In this document: piece after piece, positions 26,118 through 34,476 of the stretch
Layout: every line of letters starts with the position of its first letter
How positions within the stretch are numbered: position 1 is the first letter of the stretch
NCBI GenBank assembly: GCA_020072645.1
Contig: JAIQGK010000026.1
Coordinates: 1-50,849 of the forward strand
From: Terriglobia bacterium
GTDB taxonomy: Bacteria; Acidobacteriota; Terriglobia; Terriglobales; Acidobacteriaceae
Direction of reading: 5' to 3'
DNA: 50,849 nt
Translations under genes and position numbers: made by a program
The notes under the pieces: generated by a model
Seen by the model: the letters and a program-made list of their open reading frames with translations, nothing else
What the model was told of the DNA's origin: nothing
Databases searched by the model: none

Positions 26118-26881
26118 TGTGCCGCTCCCAATCGCAGTTCCGCGAGATTTCTGGGCGATTTTGGATAAGCGGCTTTGTACATTTTTCCGGCTGGAAGTCC
26201 CATTACTAGAACCTGGCCTCGGGCGTCGGCTCGCAGGAGCGCCTTCATGGCGGCATACTCCGCAGAGTCGATCAATAGAAAATGGATTTCGGACCCGACG
26301 GACAGCACGCGCGCGGAACACTCCGGCCCATCGCACACCCCCGCAAAGCCAACGTCGCCGGGATTTGCCTTGTCCGCCAAAGCCGCGTTCCAGAAATCTA
26401 CATCGGTCTGGAACCGGCGGCCGTGCAGGACGAAGAAAACCAGCTTCCTAAACCGCACCGGCGGAGCGGAGATGAACGTCCCCTTTTCATCATGGGCTCC
26501 GAGAAACTGGAAAGCCTCGGGCCTCTCAAAAGGCGACAAGGACGCGCTGCTTAAGTCACGCAACTGCCGGGCGTCCTCAATGTCAAGACGAATGAGGAAG
26601 ACCGCGAGGCAGAGTAGAGCGCCGAAAAGCAAGATATCAAGAATCCGCATGAGGCCGTCCAGAAAAAACTCGTCTGTGCTTCGATCAAGTATGATGCTGC
26701 CGTCATGTGGGGGCGGCAGCATGAAGTCACAGATTGAGAAGCAGTCCGGCGCATTGTTCTTCCCGATACAGAACGGTTGGTCCGCACCGCAGCACTGTCC
26801 AATTTTACCGTTCATTGGCGACGGCAACGATACTCTGAACACAACTACTGCCGTACAGGATAAGCAAAACTCCGGCGCCAT
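26114..26881 (-). CDS. Membrane-anchored thioredoxin-like protein without CxxC, Cys-rich N-terminus
   Basis: Up to 255 residues. Residues ~1-55 hold seven Cys (including GQCCGADQPFCIG and DCFSICDF). A membrane segment follows at ~82-96 (ILLFGALLCLAVFLI), then an alpha/beta domain (KLVFFVLHG, GDVGFAGVCDGPEC, IHFLLIDSAEYAAMKALL, GQVLVMGLPAGKMYKA) that reads like a thioredoxin fold lacking the active cysteines. The ATG at 26881 lies six bases after the stop of the Cys-rich peptide gene, suggesting coupling. Alternatively, ATG 26650 gives a 178-residue anchored protein and leaves 26651-26881 as a separate piece, perhaps a second Cys-rich peptide. The stop overlaps the next start. Function unknown; a redox or scaffold partner is inferred. 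Confidence 0.6.
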   Translation of the reverse strand: MAPEFCLSCTAVVVFRVSLPSPMNGKIGQCCGADQPFCIGKNNAPDCFSICDFMLPPPHDGSIILDRSTDEFFLDGLMRILDILLFGALLCLAVFLIRLDIEDARQLRDLSSASLSPFERPEAFQFLGAHDEKGTFISAPPVRFRKLVFFVLHGRRFQTDVDFWNAALADKANPGDVGFAGVCDGPECSARVLSVGSEIHFLLIDSAEYAAMKALLRADARGQVLVMGLPAGKMYKAAYPKSPRNLAELRLGAAQ

Positions 26882-26887
26882 TCACAG

Positions 26888-27109
26888 CTACTGGAATGAG
26901 CAATCTACAGTATCTGAGTTCGAGGAGCCGTCCTTCCCGAAGCACGTGCAGTTATTCAACCCTCCACATGTCCCTCGAGAGTTGGTGTTAGTGATGCAGA
27001 ACGCTCCACGCACGCAGCCGCTGGCCTTTACCGGATGCGTAAAAATCCCGGCTCCGGCAAGCAATACCCCGACCATTGCAATCCGTAAGACTATCCTTTG
27101 AATGTTCAT
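26888..27109 (-). CDS. Secreted six-cysteine peptide precursor
   Basis: A 73-residue precursor. A clear signal peptide (IVLRIAMVGVLLAGAGIF, then THPVKA) is followed by a mature part of about 43 residues with six Cys in the pattern C-x5-C-x9-C-x5-C-x-C-x13-C, rich in Gly, Asn, Ser and Thr. Six cysteines in so short a secreted peptide suggest three disulfides. GGAG eight bases upstream supports this ATG over one six codons earlier. It is first in a minus-strand operon with two thioredoxin-fold membrane proteins. It could be a bacteriocin-like or signalling peptide, or a redox carrier; I recognise no family. Confidence 0.65.
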   Translation of the reverse strand: MNIQRIVLRIAMVGVLLAGAGIFTHPVKASGCVRGAFCITNTNSRGTCGGLNNCTCFGKDGSSNSDTVDCSFQ

Positions 27110-27549
27110 CACATGTTCTCCATTCATACGTGAAGTTACAAACAGAAATGCAGTCTAGCATTTGGAAACTATGGCCAGACTAATCCGAAAAATAATAAAG
27201 AAAAATTTAGTTTCAATCTGGGAAGCTGAGTTGGCATGATGGAAGCAAGGGCACAACGAGCAACCGTGTCGTATTCGGAAAAAAGTACTGGATTATTTTC
27301 GAACATTCGCGGAACGTCGGCGAACTGCCGGCACCTGACGCAGGTGTGCCCTGGAACATGGCCGCAGTAAGCTGCAGCCGCCGCGCTTGTTTGTGATGGC
27401 TTGATGTTCCGCATACTCTTGGATTATTGAAGAAAATGCAGCTAGTTAAAACAGAAACGATCCTCAATTTTCGACAACGTTCAGGATCGATAATGCAAGT
27501 CTTGCAACGTTAACCGGGCGAAGGATTCAGCAGTTTCTCTGGTTGGTGG
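27110..27549. other. Non-coding stretch upstream of the peptide operon
   Basis: Around 440 bases, more A/T-rich than the surroundings, between the peptide gene and the second tRNA fragment. It should contain the promoter of the minus-strand operon. No integrase or other convincing gene is visible. Confidence 0.5.
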
Positions 27550-27601
27550 AACTGACTCTTAATCAGCAGGTTGAAGGTTCGATTCCTTCCGCGCTCACCA
27601 A
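27550..27601 (+). repeat. tRNA-Lys 3' fragment: attachment-site-like repeat, copy 2
   Basis: 51 of 52 bases match the tRNA-Lys 3' half including CCA. The preceding bases (CTCTGGTTGGTGGAA) look like a decayed D-arm, but the 5' acceptor strand is absent, so it cannot form a tRNA. Confidence 0.85.
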
Positions 27602-27638
27602 ATCTCTTCAAAGCTTAGAATCTACGAGAGCAATTAAT

Positions 27639-28658
27639 GTGTTCGACACGCGGCTAACCCGGCTGGCTGATGCGACTTCTATATTGCTTTTTGGCGGCGA
27701 CGACGATCGCGAGATCGAGGCGGCTGTAACATTCCTGGACCGGTTGTTTCGCGACATTACCGGCCTGCGCGAAAACACAGCCGACCTGCGCGACCGTTCG
27801 GCCACTTCGTTGCCGGCGGGGGCGGCAATTTCTCCGCTGGATGCCGGGCGTTGCCTGCTGGATGCGCGGCGAACCGCCGTCTATTTGCGCGGCGTTTATC
27901 ACGCCATTCAGGAGGCGCAGCAGCGGTTCCCAGGAGAGGTCATCCATGTCTTGTATGCCGGTTGCGGGCCATTTGCCCCGCTGTGTCTGCCTCTGTTGCC
28001 GCTGCTTGCGGGACAGGCGGTCCACTTTACCCTGCTGGACGTGCATGCGCGTGCAATCGAAAGTGTCCGGGCCATCATGGCAGCCTTGCGATTAGAAGAG
28101 GCGAACGTCGATTGTCTGGCATGCGATGCCACGCATTATCACGCCCCGGACCATCGCCCTTTGCATGTTGTCGTTAGTGAAACGATGCAGAGAGCACTGG
28201 GCGAAGAACCGCAAATAGCTATCCTGATGAACACGGTTCCCCAACTTACACCCGGAGGCTTGATGGTTCCTGAGATGATTGCTGTGGACGCGGTTCTCAC
28301 CGATCTGTCACGGGAGCTTGACGGCAACGTAGCGAAGCCCTGGAGCGGACGCATTCCGCTTGGCCGGATTCTCGAGGTTGACCGCGAACGCGTCTGTGCG
28401 TGGTCTGAGGCGGGAGCATCGTTGCATTTGCCACCCGCACGAATCGCCATGCCACCAGTGGACGCGGCGCAATACTCACTGGTGCTGACCACCACTATTC
28501 GTACGTTCGGCGTGCACCTGCTGCGGGAGTATGAGTCGGGTCTAACACATCCGCTTGTGGTGAATGGCTGGCGCCCCGGTGAAGAGGTCGAGTTTACCTA
28601 CCGCCTTGGCAAGAAGCCTGGGTTCCACCTGGAACGGATTAGGTATCAAGACAGGTGA
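27639..28658 (+). CDS. SAM-dependent methyltransferase-like protein
   Basis: About 339 residues from a GTG start. The N-terminal ~90 residues are helical. A Rossmann methyltransferase core follows, with motif I VLYAGCGPFAPL, an acidic end of strand 2 (FTLLDVHARAIES), motif II-like CLACDATHY, and VVVSETMQRALGEEP. The latter loosely resembles the double-Glu loop of protein arginine methyltransferases. The C-terminal third is beta-rich. Substrate unknown. The reading frame continues upstream through the tRNA fragment, but that part is clearly not protein-coding; no strong ribosome site marks the true start. It fills the second tRNA-bounded cassette. Confidence 0.6.
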   Translation: MFDTRLTRLADATSILLFGGDDDREIEAAVTFLDRLFRDITGLRENTADLRDRSATSLPAGAAISPLDAGRCLLDARRTAVYLRGVYHAIQEAQQRFPGEVIHVLYAGCGPFAPLCLPLLPLLAGQAVHFTLLDVHARAIESVRAIMAALRLEEANVDCLACDATHYHAPDHRPLHVVVSETMQRALGEEPQIAILMNTVPQLTPGGLMVPEMIAVDAVLTDLSRELDGNVAKPWSGRIPLGRILEVDRERVCAWSEAGASLHLPPARIAMPPVDAAQYSLVLTTTIRTFGVHLLREYESGLTHPLVVNGWRPGEEVEFTYRLGKKPGFHLERIRYQDR

Positions 28659-29151
28659 GACGCCGCCTGTCTCTAGAAAATCTCAGCACCAAAAGTAAGC
28701 ACGAACTCCATTTTTACAAGAAGGCTCTGTAGAAATCTGAAAAGCCCAGCCGATGCCGATAGCTACACCTAAATTCTTCACCACCAATCGGATATGAATA
28801 GGTGAATTCAATAAATTCCTGTATCCCCGATGGAATAGCCTCCTAAATCAGTATGTTGAAGATTTCATTCCTTCCGCGCTTACTAAATCTTTTTCAATAA
28901 ACTATGTTGCCGATGAAAGCAACTGATGTGGTCTTGTGGGATCGGCAAACGAGAAGAAGCAATGATCCAACCTTCAAAGTTGCACTTAGAAGAGAATTAT
29001 TCCCAGTTTGAAACAAAATTCCAAAACGGAGCAAGAATTAACTAATTAAAAATATTTCACCACTTTTCATTTGCAAATGCAGGTACTCTCATTCTAGACT
29101 CCCCGTCGTTTGCTAATCAGTAAAGAACGCCAAGAGCACGATTGGATTTCT
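28659..29151. other. A/T-rich intergenic region holding the third tRNA-like remnant
   Basis: About 490 bases, distinctly A/T-rich in the second half (near 28980-29060), with no gene. It holds the degenerate tRNA fragment listed separately and the promoter region of the giant repeat protein. Confidence 0.5.
28829..28896 (+). repeat. Degenerate tRNA-Lys 3' fragment, copy 3
   Basis: Matches copy 2 at roughly 80-85 percent, including CTTCCGCGCT, GTTGAAG and the downstream flank AAATCT. The anticodon and T-arm are damaged and CCA has become CTA. It most likely marks an older boundary of a second cassette. Confidence 0.65.
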
Positions 29152-32100
29152 ATGTTGCGCAACCAGCTGACTGTACTCTCTCTCTTTCTTCTTGCCCTTC
29201 TGTTTCATGTCCCGCTGTTTTCGCAGACTGTGCCGCACATCGCACAGCTTAGCCCAGTGAGCGGACCAGCAGGCACGCTAGTGACCATCAGTGGTTCGAA
29301 TTTCGGTGGAGCACAGAGCAGCGGAACAGTATCTATTGGAGGAATCAGCGCGTCCATAGGAAACTGGTCTGATACGCAGATCACGGCCGCGGTTCCTGAC
29401 GGTGTCACGATTGGCAATGCAAGCGTGACGGTGACGAGTGGGAGTGGAAGCACAAGCAACGCAGCTGGATTTACAGTGGCTCAAGGAACCATTTTCCCCG
29501 GCCCTGTTTCCTACGCCTACGACGAGTTGGGCCGCCTGGTGGGGGTGGTGGCGGCCAGCGGTGACGCGGCCCAGTACACCTACGATGCTCTAGGCAACGT
29601 ACTTGCGATTACACGCACTACTTCGAGCCAGCCATCCCTATTTACATTCAGTCCCAAGTCTGGGCCTGTGGGCACCCAAGTTACGATCTTTGGCGCTAAT
29701 TTCAGCTCAGACCCAGCGCAGGACACGGTTTCATTCAACGGGACATCCGCCACGGTTACGTCCGCGTTGTCTACTCAACTGGTTGTGACTGTGCCAGCGG
29801 GGGCCACATCGGGAGCTATTACAGTTACTTCTCCGTCGGCGTCCGTTACAAGCGCAAGTCCGTTCACGGTTACAAGTTCCTCCGGCAAGCCGCGCATCGA
29901 TTCATTTACTCCACAAATGGCCGCACCAGGAACGGCGATTACGATTGCGGGCGCGAACTTCGATCCGGCACCATCCAATGACCGGCTGATTATGAACGTG
30001 ACACCGGCAGCGGTCCCGAATTCGGCACAGCCTACGAGCTTAACCATGACGGTACCGAGCAAGGCAGGTTCCGGGCATATCTCTTTGAACACGCCGGCTG
30101 GAACTACGTCGAGCACGGACGATCTATTCATTCCGCCGCCGGGTTACACGGTTTCGCAATTGGCTTATACGGGGCGTGCCGTTTCAGGCAGTGCCACCAC
30201 GGTTTCTGTGCCGACGGCGAATGGGATTGGATTATTGCTATTTGACGGCGCGGCTGGACAGGCCGTGAGCATTGTGTCTTCCGCTCCTACCTTCAGCGGT
30301 TGCCAGATGCAGGTTTATGCGCCTGATGCCTCGCTGGCGGGATCAACCGCCTCGTGTTCCTCGCCGAGCTTTATGAGAGTTAGCCTGGCGACAACAGGAA
30401 CCTACACTCTGGCCATTCTTCCATCGAGTGGAGCAACAGGAAATGTAACTGTGCAACTCACTACATTCAACGATGTAACCGGCCCGATCGTGATTGGAAC
30501 GCCGCTCAGCGTTACCACCACGGTCCCTGGTCAAGTTGCGCGCTATATCTTCAGCGGGACGGCGGGACAACAGTTGAGCATGAACCTGAGTGGAAACACC
30601 TACGTCGGCTGTAATGCGGTTGTGGTGAGCGTGTTGCAATCCAGCGGGACGTCAGTAGGTTCAACGGGGGTCTGCAATGGCACTACGGGATTCATGGACT
30701 CCATCACCTTGCCGACTACTGGTGTCTATACGGTGCTGGTCAGTCCACAGGGCACTACCACGGGCAGCATCACGCTGCTTCTGAACACATTTACGGACGT
30801 GACAGGAACAATCAGCGTGGGCACGCCGCTTACAAGTACCACGACTACGGCCGGGCAAAATGCGCTGTACACGTTCAGCGGAACCGCTGGCCAGCAACTG
30901 AGCATGAATTTGAGCGGCAACACGTATGTAGGCTGCAATGCGGTTGTGCTCAACGTTTTGAAGTCAGATGGGAGTTCTCTGGCTTCGACCGGAATTTGCA
31001 ACGGCAGCACTGGATTCATGGATTCGTTCACGTTGCCTGCGACCGGTACGTATACGGTGCTGGTCAATCCTCAGGGAACTACGACGGGCAGCGTCACGCT
31101 TCTACTGAACACGTTTGCGGATGTAACGGGAACAATGAGCGTGGGAACGCCGGTTACGGCGACTACGACTACGGCGGGACAAAACGCGTTGTTCACATTC
31201 AGCGGCACAGCGGGACAGCAGTTGAGTATGAACCTGAGCGGCAACACCTACACAGGCTGCAACGCAGTTGTAGTGAGCGTGCTGCAATCCAACGGAACCT
31301 CATTAGCTTCCACAGGAATCTGCAACGGGACCACGGGCTTCATGGATTCATTTACCTTGCCGGCCGACGGCACTTACACAGTGCTGGTCAATCCGCAGGG
31401 AACAACGACTGGCAGCGTCACAATGCTCCTTAATACGTTTGGAGATATTAGCGGGACTATCACGGTGGGAGTACCGCTCACGGTTACCACCACCGGTGTT
31501 GGCCAGAATGCGCGCTATACATTCAGCGGAACATTGGGACAGCAGCTAAGTATGAATCTGAGCGGCAACACGTATGTTGGCTGCAATGCAGTTGTGGTGA
31601 GCGTGTTGAAGTCTGACGGGACTTCTCTGGCTTCCACGGGAATCTGCAATGGCGCGACGGGCTTCATGGATTCGTTCACGTTGCCTGCGGCCGGTACGTA
31701 TACGGTTCTGGTCAATCCTCAGGGAACTACGACGGGCAGTGTCACGCTTCTACTGAATACGTTTACAGACATATCGGGAACAATCAGCGTAGGAACTTCG
31801 CTTACGGCCACCACCACAGTGGCTGGACAGAATGCCCGCTATACGTTCAGCGGAACATTAGGACAGCAGTTAAGCATGAATCTGAGCGGCAACACATACG
31901 CAGGCTGCAATGCGGTTGTGGTGAGCGTGTTGAAATCGGACGGAAGTTCGCTGGCTTCCACGGGAATCTGCAATGGCAGCACCGGATTTATGGATTCCTT
32001 TACCTTGCCGGCCGCCGACACTTACACAGTGTTGGTCAATCCCCAGGGGACTACCACAGGCAGCGTTACGCTTCTGCTCAACACGTTTACAGACGTCGCG

Positions 32101-34365
32101 GGAACGATCAGCGTCGGCACACCGGTAACAGCCACTACAACGGTTGCCGGACAAAATGCTCGCTACACGTTTAGCGGGACCGCGGGTCAGCAGATGAGCA
32201 TGAATCTGAGCGGCAACACTTATGTGGGATGCAATGCCGTTGTGATCAGCGTGTTGCAACCTAGTGGGGCTTCTGTGGGCTCCGCCGGGATATGCAACTC
32301 AACCACGGGATCTCTGAATTCCATTACCCTGCCGACCGCGGGCACTTACACCATATTGGTTGATCCGCAGGGAACAACTACTGGCAGCGTCACAATGCTT
32401 CTCAATAACTTTGCGGATGTAACGGGAACCATCAGCATCGGCACGCCGCTTACCGCCACCACCACAGTTGCCGGACAGAACGCTCGCTATACGTTCAGCG
32501 GAACTTCCGGCCAACAGCTAAGCATGAGCTTGAGCGGCAACACTTATGTTGGCTGCAATGCAGTCGTGGTGAGCGTGTTGCAGCCGAGCGGGGCTTCAGT
32601 GGGATCCACCGGCATCTGCAATGGCAGCACCGGCTTCATGGACTCCATTACTTTGCCGGTCACAGGCACTTATACGGTGCTGGTAGATCCGCAAGGGACA
32701 ACCACCGGCAGCGTTACGCTGCTGCTCAACCCATTCGCTGATGTAACAGGGACTATCACTATTGGAACATCGCTCACGGCGACTACCACGGTTGCCGGGC
32801 AGAATGCGCGCTATACGTTCAGCGGAACATCTGGCCAACAGTTGAGCATGAATCTGACTGGCAATACTTACACGGGTTGCAATGCAGTTGTTGTCAGCAT
32901 ACTGAAGTCAAATGGAACCTCAGTGGGTTCTGCCGGCGCTTGCACCAGCGGTACCGGCTTCATGGATTCTATTACATTGCCAGCCTCCGACACTTATACA
33001 GTGCTGGTAAATCCCCAGGGCGCCACCACTGGCAGTGTGACAGTTCTACTGAATACGTTTACAGACATAGCTGGCGGGGCCGTCACTGCAGGAACACAAT
33101 TCACTGCAACCACCACCACGGCAGGACAAAATGCGTTGTACACATTCAGCGGGACAGCGGGCCAGCAGGTAAGCATGAACCTGACCGGCAATACCTACAC
33201 GGGTTGCAATGCGGTGGTGGTGAGCCTATCGCAGCCCAGCGGAGCAACGGTGGGCTCCGCCGGCGCCTGCACCGGCGGCACAGGCTTTATGGATTCCACT
33301 ACATTGCCGGTCACTGGAACATATACCTTGCTGGTCAATCCTCAGGGAACAACCACCGGCAGCGTGACTGTCTTGATCAATACTTTCGGAGATCTCAGCG
33401 GCACGATGACTGTGGGAACGCCGCTCACGGTTACCACAACCGGCGTCGGACAAAACGCACGCTATACCTTTAGCGGAACGGCAGGCCAGCAGATCAGCAT
33501 GAACCTGACCGGCAATACTTATACGGGGTGCAACGCAGTGGTGGTGAGTATATTGCAGCCCAGCGGAGCAACCGTTGGCTCAGCCGGCGCCTGCACGAGC
33601 GGCACAGGTTTCATGGATTCCATTACGTTGCCGGTCACCGGAACCTACACAACACTGGTCAATCCCCAGGGCGCCACCACCGGCAGTGTGACGATCCTGT
33701 TGAATACGTTTACTGACATAGCTGGCGGAGCTGTTACAGCAGGAACGCCGTTTACAACAACCACCACCACGGCCGGGCAGAACGCGTCATACACATTCAG
33801 CGGAACGGCTGGCCAGCAGATGAGCATGAATCTGACTGGAAATAGTTATGTCGGCTGCAATGCGGTTGTGGTGAGCATACTGCAACCCAGCGGAGCCACT
33901 GTGGGCTCGGCTGGCGCCTGCACAAACGGCACAGGTTTCATGGATTCCATTACGTTGCCGGTGGCCGGTACTTATACGGTTCTGGTCAATCCGCAGGGAA
34001 CAACCACCGGCAGCGTTACTGTTCTGCTGAATAATTTTGCAGACGTCACAGGCACAATCGCCTCAGGAACGCCGCTTACTGCCACTACTACTGTTGCTGG
34101 GCAGAATGCGCGTTACACATTCAGCGGGATAGCGGCCCAGCAAGTGAGTGCAAGCCTGACGGGAAATACATATTCCGGCTGCAATGCGGTGGTCGTCAGC
34201 ATTTTGAAGCCAGATGGAAGCACATTAAGTTCAACGGGCCTCTGTACTGGCGGCTCCGGGTCTATAGCGTCCGTCGCTCTTCCATCCACCGGCACATATA
34301 CCGTGTTGGTGAATCCGCAAGGGACAACCACCGGTAGCCTTACTGTTGCGCTGACGTTGAATTGA
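29152..34365 (+). CDS. Giant secreted IPT/TIG protein with twelve near-identical 108-aa repeats
   Basis: A 1737-residue protein. A signal peptide (LTVLSLFLLALLFHVPLFSQ) is followed by an IPT/TIG domain (ISGSNFGGAQ), two YD-type units (YDELGRL, YDALGNVLAITR) and two more IPT/TIG domains. A divergent repeat then leads into twelve strongly conserved units of about 108 residues to the C-terminus. Each unit holds ARYTFSGTAGQQLSMNLSGN, GCNAVVVS, a second Cys after STG, and PQGTTTGSVT, reminiscent of pre-peptidase C-terminal beta-sandwich domains. The paired Cys probably form one disulfide per unit. No enzyme domain or anchor is visible. The ATG giving a signal peptide at once is chosen; a TTG 14 codons earlier is not. 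Likely an adhesin-like or surface protein. Confidence 0.85.
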   Translation: MLRNQLTVLSLFLLALLFHVPLFSQTVPHIAQLSPVSGPAGTLVTISGSNFGGAQSSGTVSIGGISASIGNWSDTQITAAVPDGVTIGNASVTVTSGSGSTSNAAGFTVAQGTIFPGPVSYAYDELGRLVGVVAASGDAAQYTYDALGNVLAITRTTSSQPSLFTFSPKSGPVGTQVTIFGANFSSDPAQDTVSFNGTSATVTSALSTQLVVTVPAGATSGAITVTSPSASVTSASPFTVTSSSGKPRIDSFTPQMAAPGTAITIAGANFDPAPSNDRLIMNVTPAAVPNSAQPTSLTMTVPSKAGSGHISLNTPAGTTSSTDDLFIPPPGYTVSQLAYTGRAVSGSATTVSVPTANGIGLLLFDGAAGQAVSIVSSAPTFSGCQMQVYAPDASLAGSTASCSSPSFMRVSLATTGTYTLAILPSSGATGNVTVQLTTFNDVTGPIVIGTPLSVTTTVPGQVARYIFSGTAGQQLSMNLSGNTYVGCNAVVVSVLQSSGTSVGSTGVCNGTTGFMDSITLPTTGVYTVLVSPQGTTTGSITLLLNTFTDVTGTISVGTPLTSTTTTAGQNALYTFSGTAGQQLSMNLSGNTYVGCNAVVLNVLKSDGSSLASTGICNGSTGFMDSFTLPATGTYTVLVNPQGTTTGSVTLLLNTFADVTGTMSVGTPVTATTTTAGQNALFTFSGTAGQQLSMNLSGNTYTGCNAVVVSVLQSNGTSLASTGICNGTTGFMDSFTLPADGTYTVLVNPQGTTTGSVTMLLNTFGDISGTITVGVPLTVTTTGVGQNARYTFSGTLGQQLSMNLSGNTYVGCNAVVVSVLKSDGTSLASTGICNGATGFMDSFTLPAAGTYTVLVNPQGTTTGSVTLLLNTFTDISGTISVGTSLTATTTVAGQNARYTFSGTLGQQLSMNLSGNTYAGCNAVVVSVLKSDGSSLASTGICNGSTGFMDSFTLPAADTYTVLVNPQGTTTGSVTLLLNTFTDVAGTISVGTPVTATTTVAGQNARYTFSGTAGQQMSMNLSGNTYVGCNAVVISVLQPSGASVGSAGICNSTTGSLNSITLPTAGTYTILVDPQGTTTGSVTMLLNNFADVTGTISIGTPLTATTTVAGQNARYTFSGTSGQQLSMSLSGNTYVGCNAVVVSVLQPSGASVGSTGICNGSTGFMDSITLPVTGTYTVLVDPQGTTTGSVTLLLNPFADVTGTITIGTSLTATTTVAGQNARYTFSGTSGQQLSMNLTGNTYTGCNAVVVSILKSNGTSVGSAGACTSGTGFMDSITLPASDTYTVLVNPQGATTGSVTVLLNTFTDIAGGAVTAGTQFTATTTTAGQNALYTFSGTAGQQVSMNLTGNTYTGCNAVVVSLSQPSGATVGSAGACTGGTGFMDSTTLPVTGTYTLLVNPQGTTTGSVTVLINTFGDLSGTMTVGTPLTVTTTGVGQNARYTFSGTAGQQISMNLTGNTYTGCNAVVVSILQPSGATVGSAGACTSGTGFMDSITLPVTGTYTTLVNPQGATTGSVTILLNTFTDIAGGAVTAGTPFTTTTTTAGQNASYTFSGTAGQQMSMNLTGNSYVGCNAVVVSILQPSGATVGSAGACTNGTGFMDSITLPVAGTYTVLVNPQGTTTGSVTVLLNNFADVTGTIASGTPLTATTTVAGQNARYTFSGIAAQQVSASLTGNTYSGCNAVVVSILKPDGSTLSSTGLCTGGSGSIASVALPSTGTYTVLVNPQGTTTGSLTVALTLN
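30529..34362 (+). repeat. Tandem array of twelve ~324-bp coding repeats
   Basis: Period 324 bp (108 codons), read from the GGxCAA codons that open each unit at 30529, 30853 and onward to about 34099. Units near the centre are close to identical over long blocks. The later five share GAC(T/A)-type features (TGNTYTGCNAVV, GSAGAC) and form a subfamily distinct from the first seven. Confidence 0.85.
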
Positions 34366-34380
34366 TGACGTTGAATTGAT
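34353..34380 (+). repeat. 14-bp tandem duplication over a stop codon
   Basis: GACGTTGAATTGAT occurs twice without a spacer. The first unit contains the TGA stop of the giant repeat protein, so the duplication lies across and just beyond the gene end. Confidence 0.85.
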
Positions 34381-34476
34381 GTCTCCGCCGAGTAACAAGT
34401 GTTTTGCGGGGACTGCTGTGAAAAGGATTTGTTTGGCAGACAAGAGCATGAGTGAAGTTGCAGAAGGAGATCTTTT

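Noticed and set aside
27169-27414. 81-codon minus-strand frame upstream of the peptide gene
   Set aside because: No ribosome site, no fold-like pattern, and A/T-rich intergenic composition.
27543-27638. N-terminal extension of the methyltransferase gene
   Set aside because: It translates the tRNA-Lys fragment and cannot be authentic coding sequence.
31870-32259. Antisense frames across the tandem repeats
   Set aside because: They recur with the repeat period and are shadows of the plus-strand gene.
30529-34362. CRISPR-like or mobile repeat array
   Set aside because: The period is 324 bp, in frame, and every unit is coding; it is a protein-domain array.
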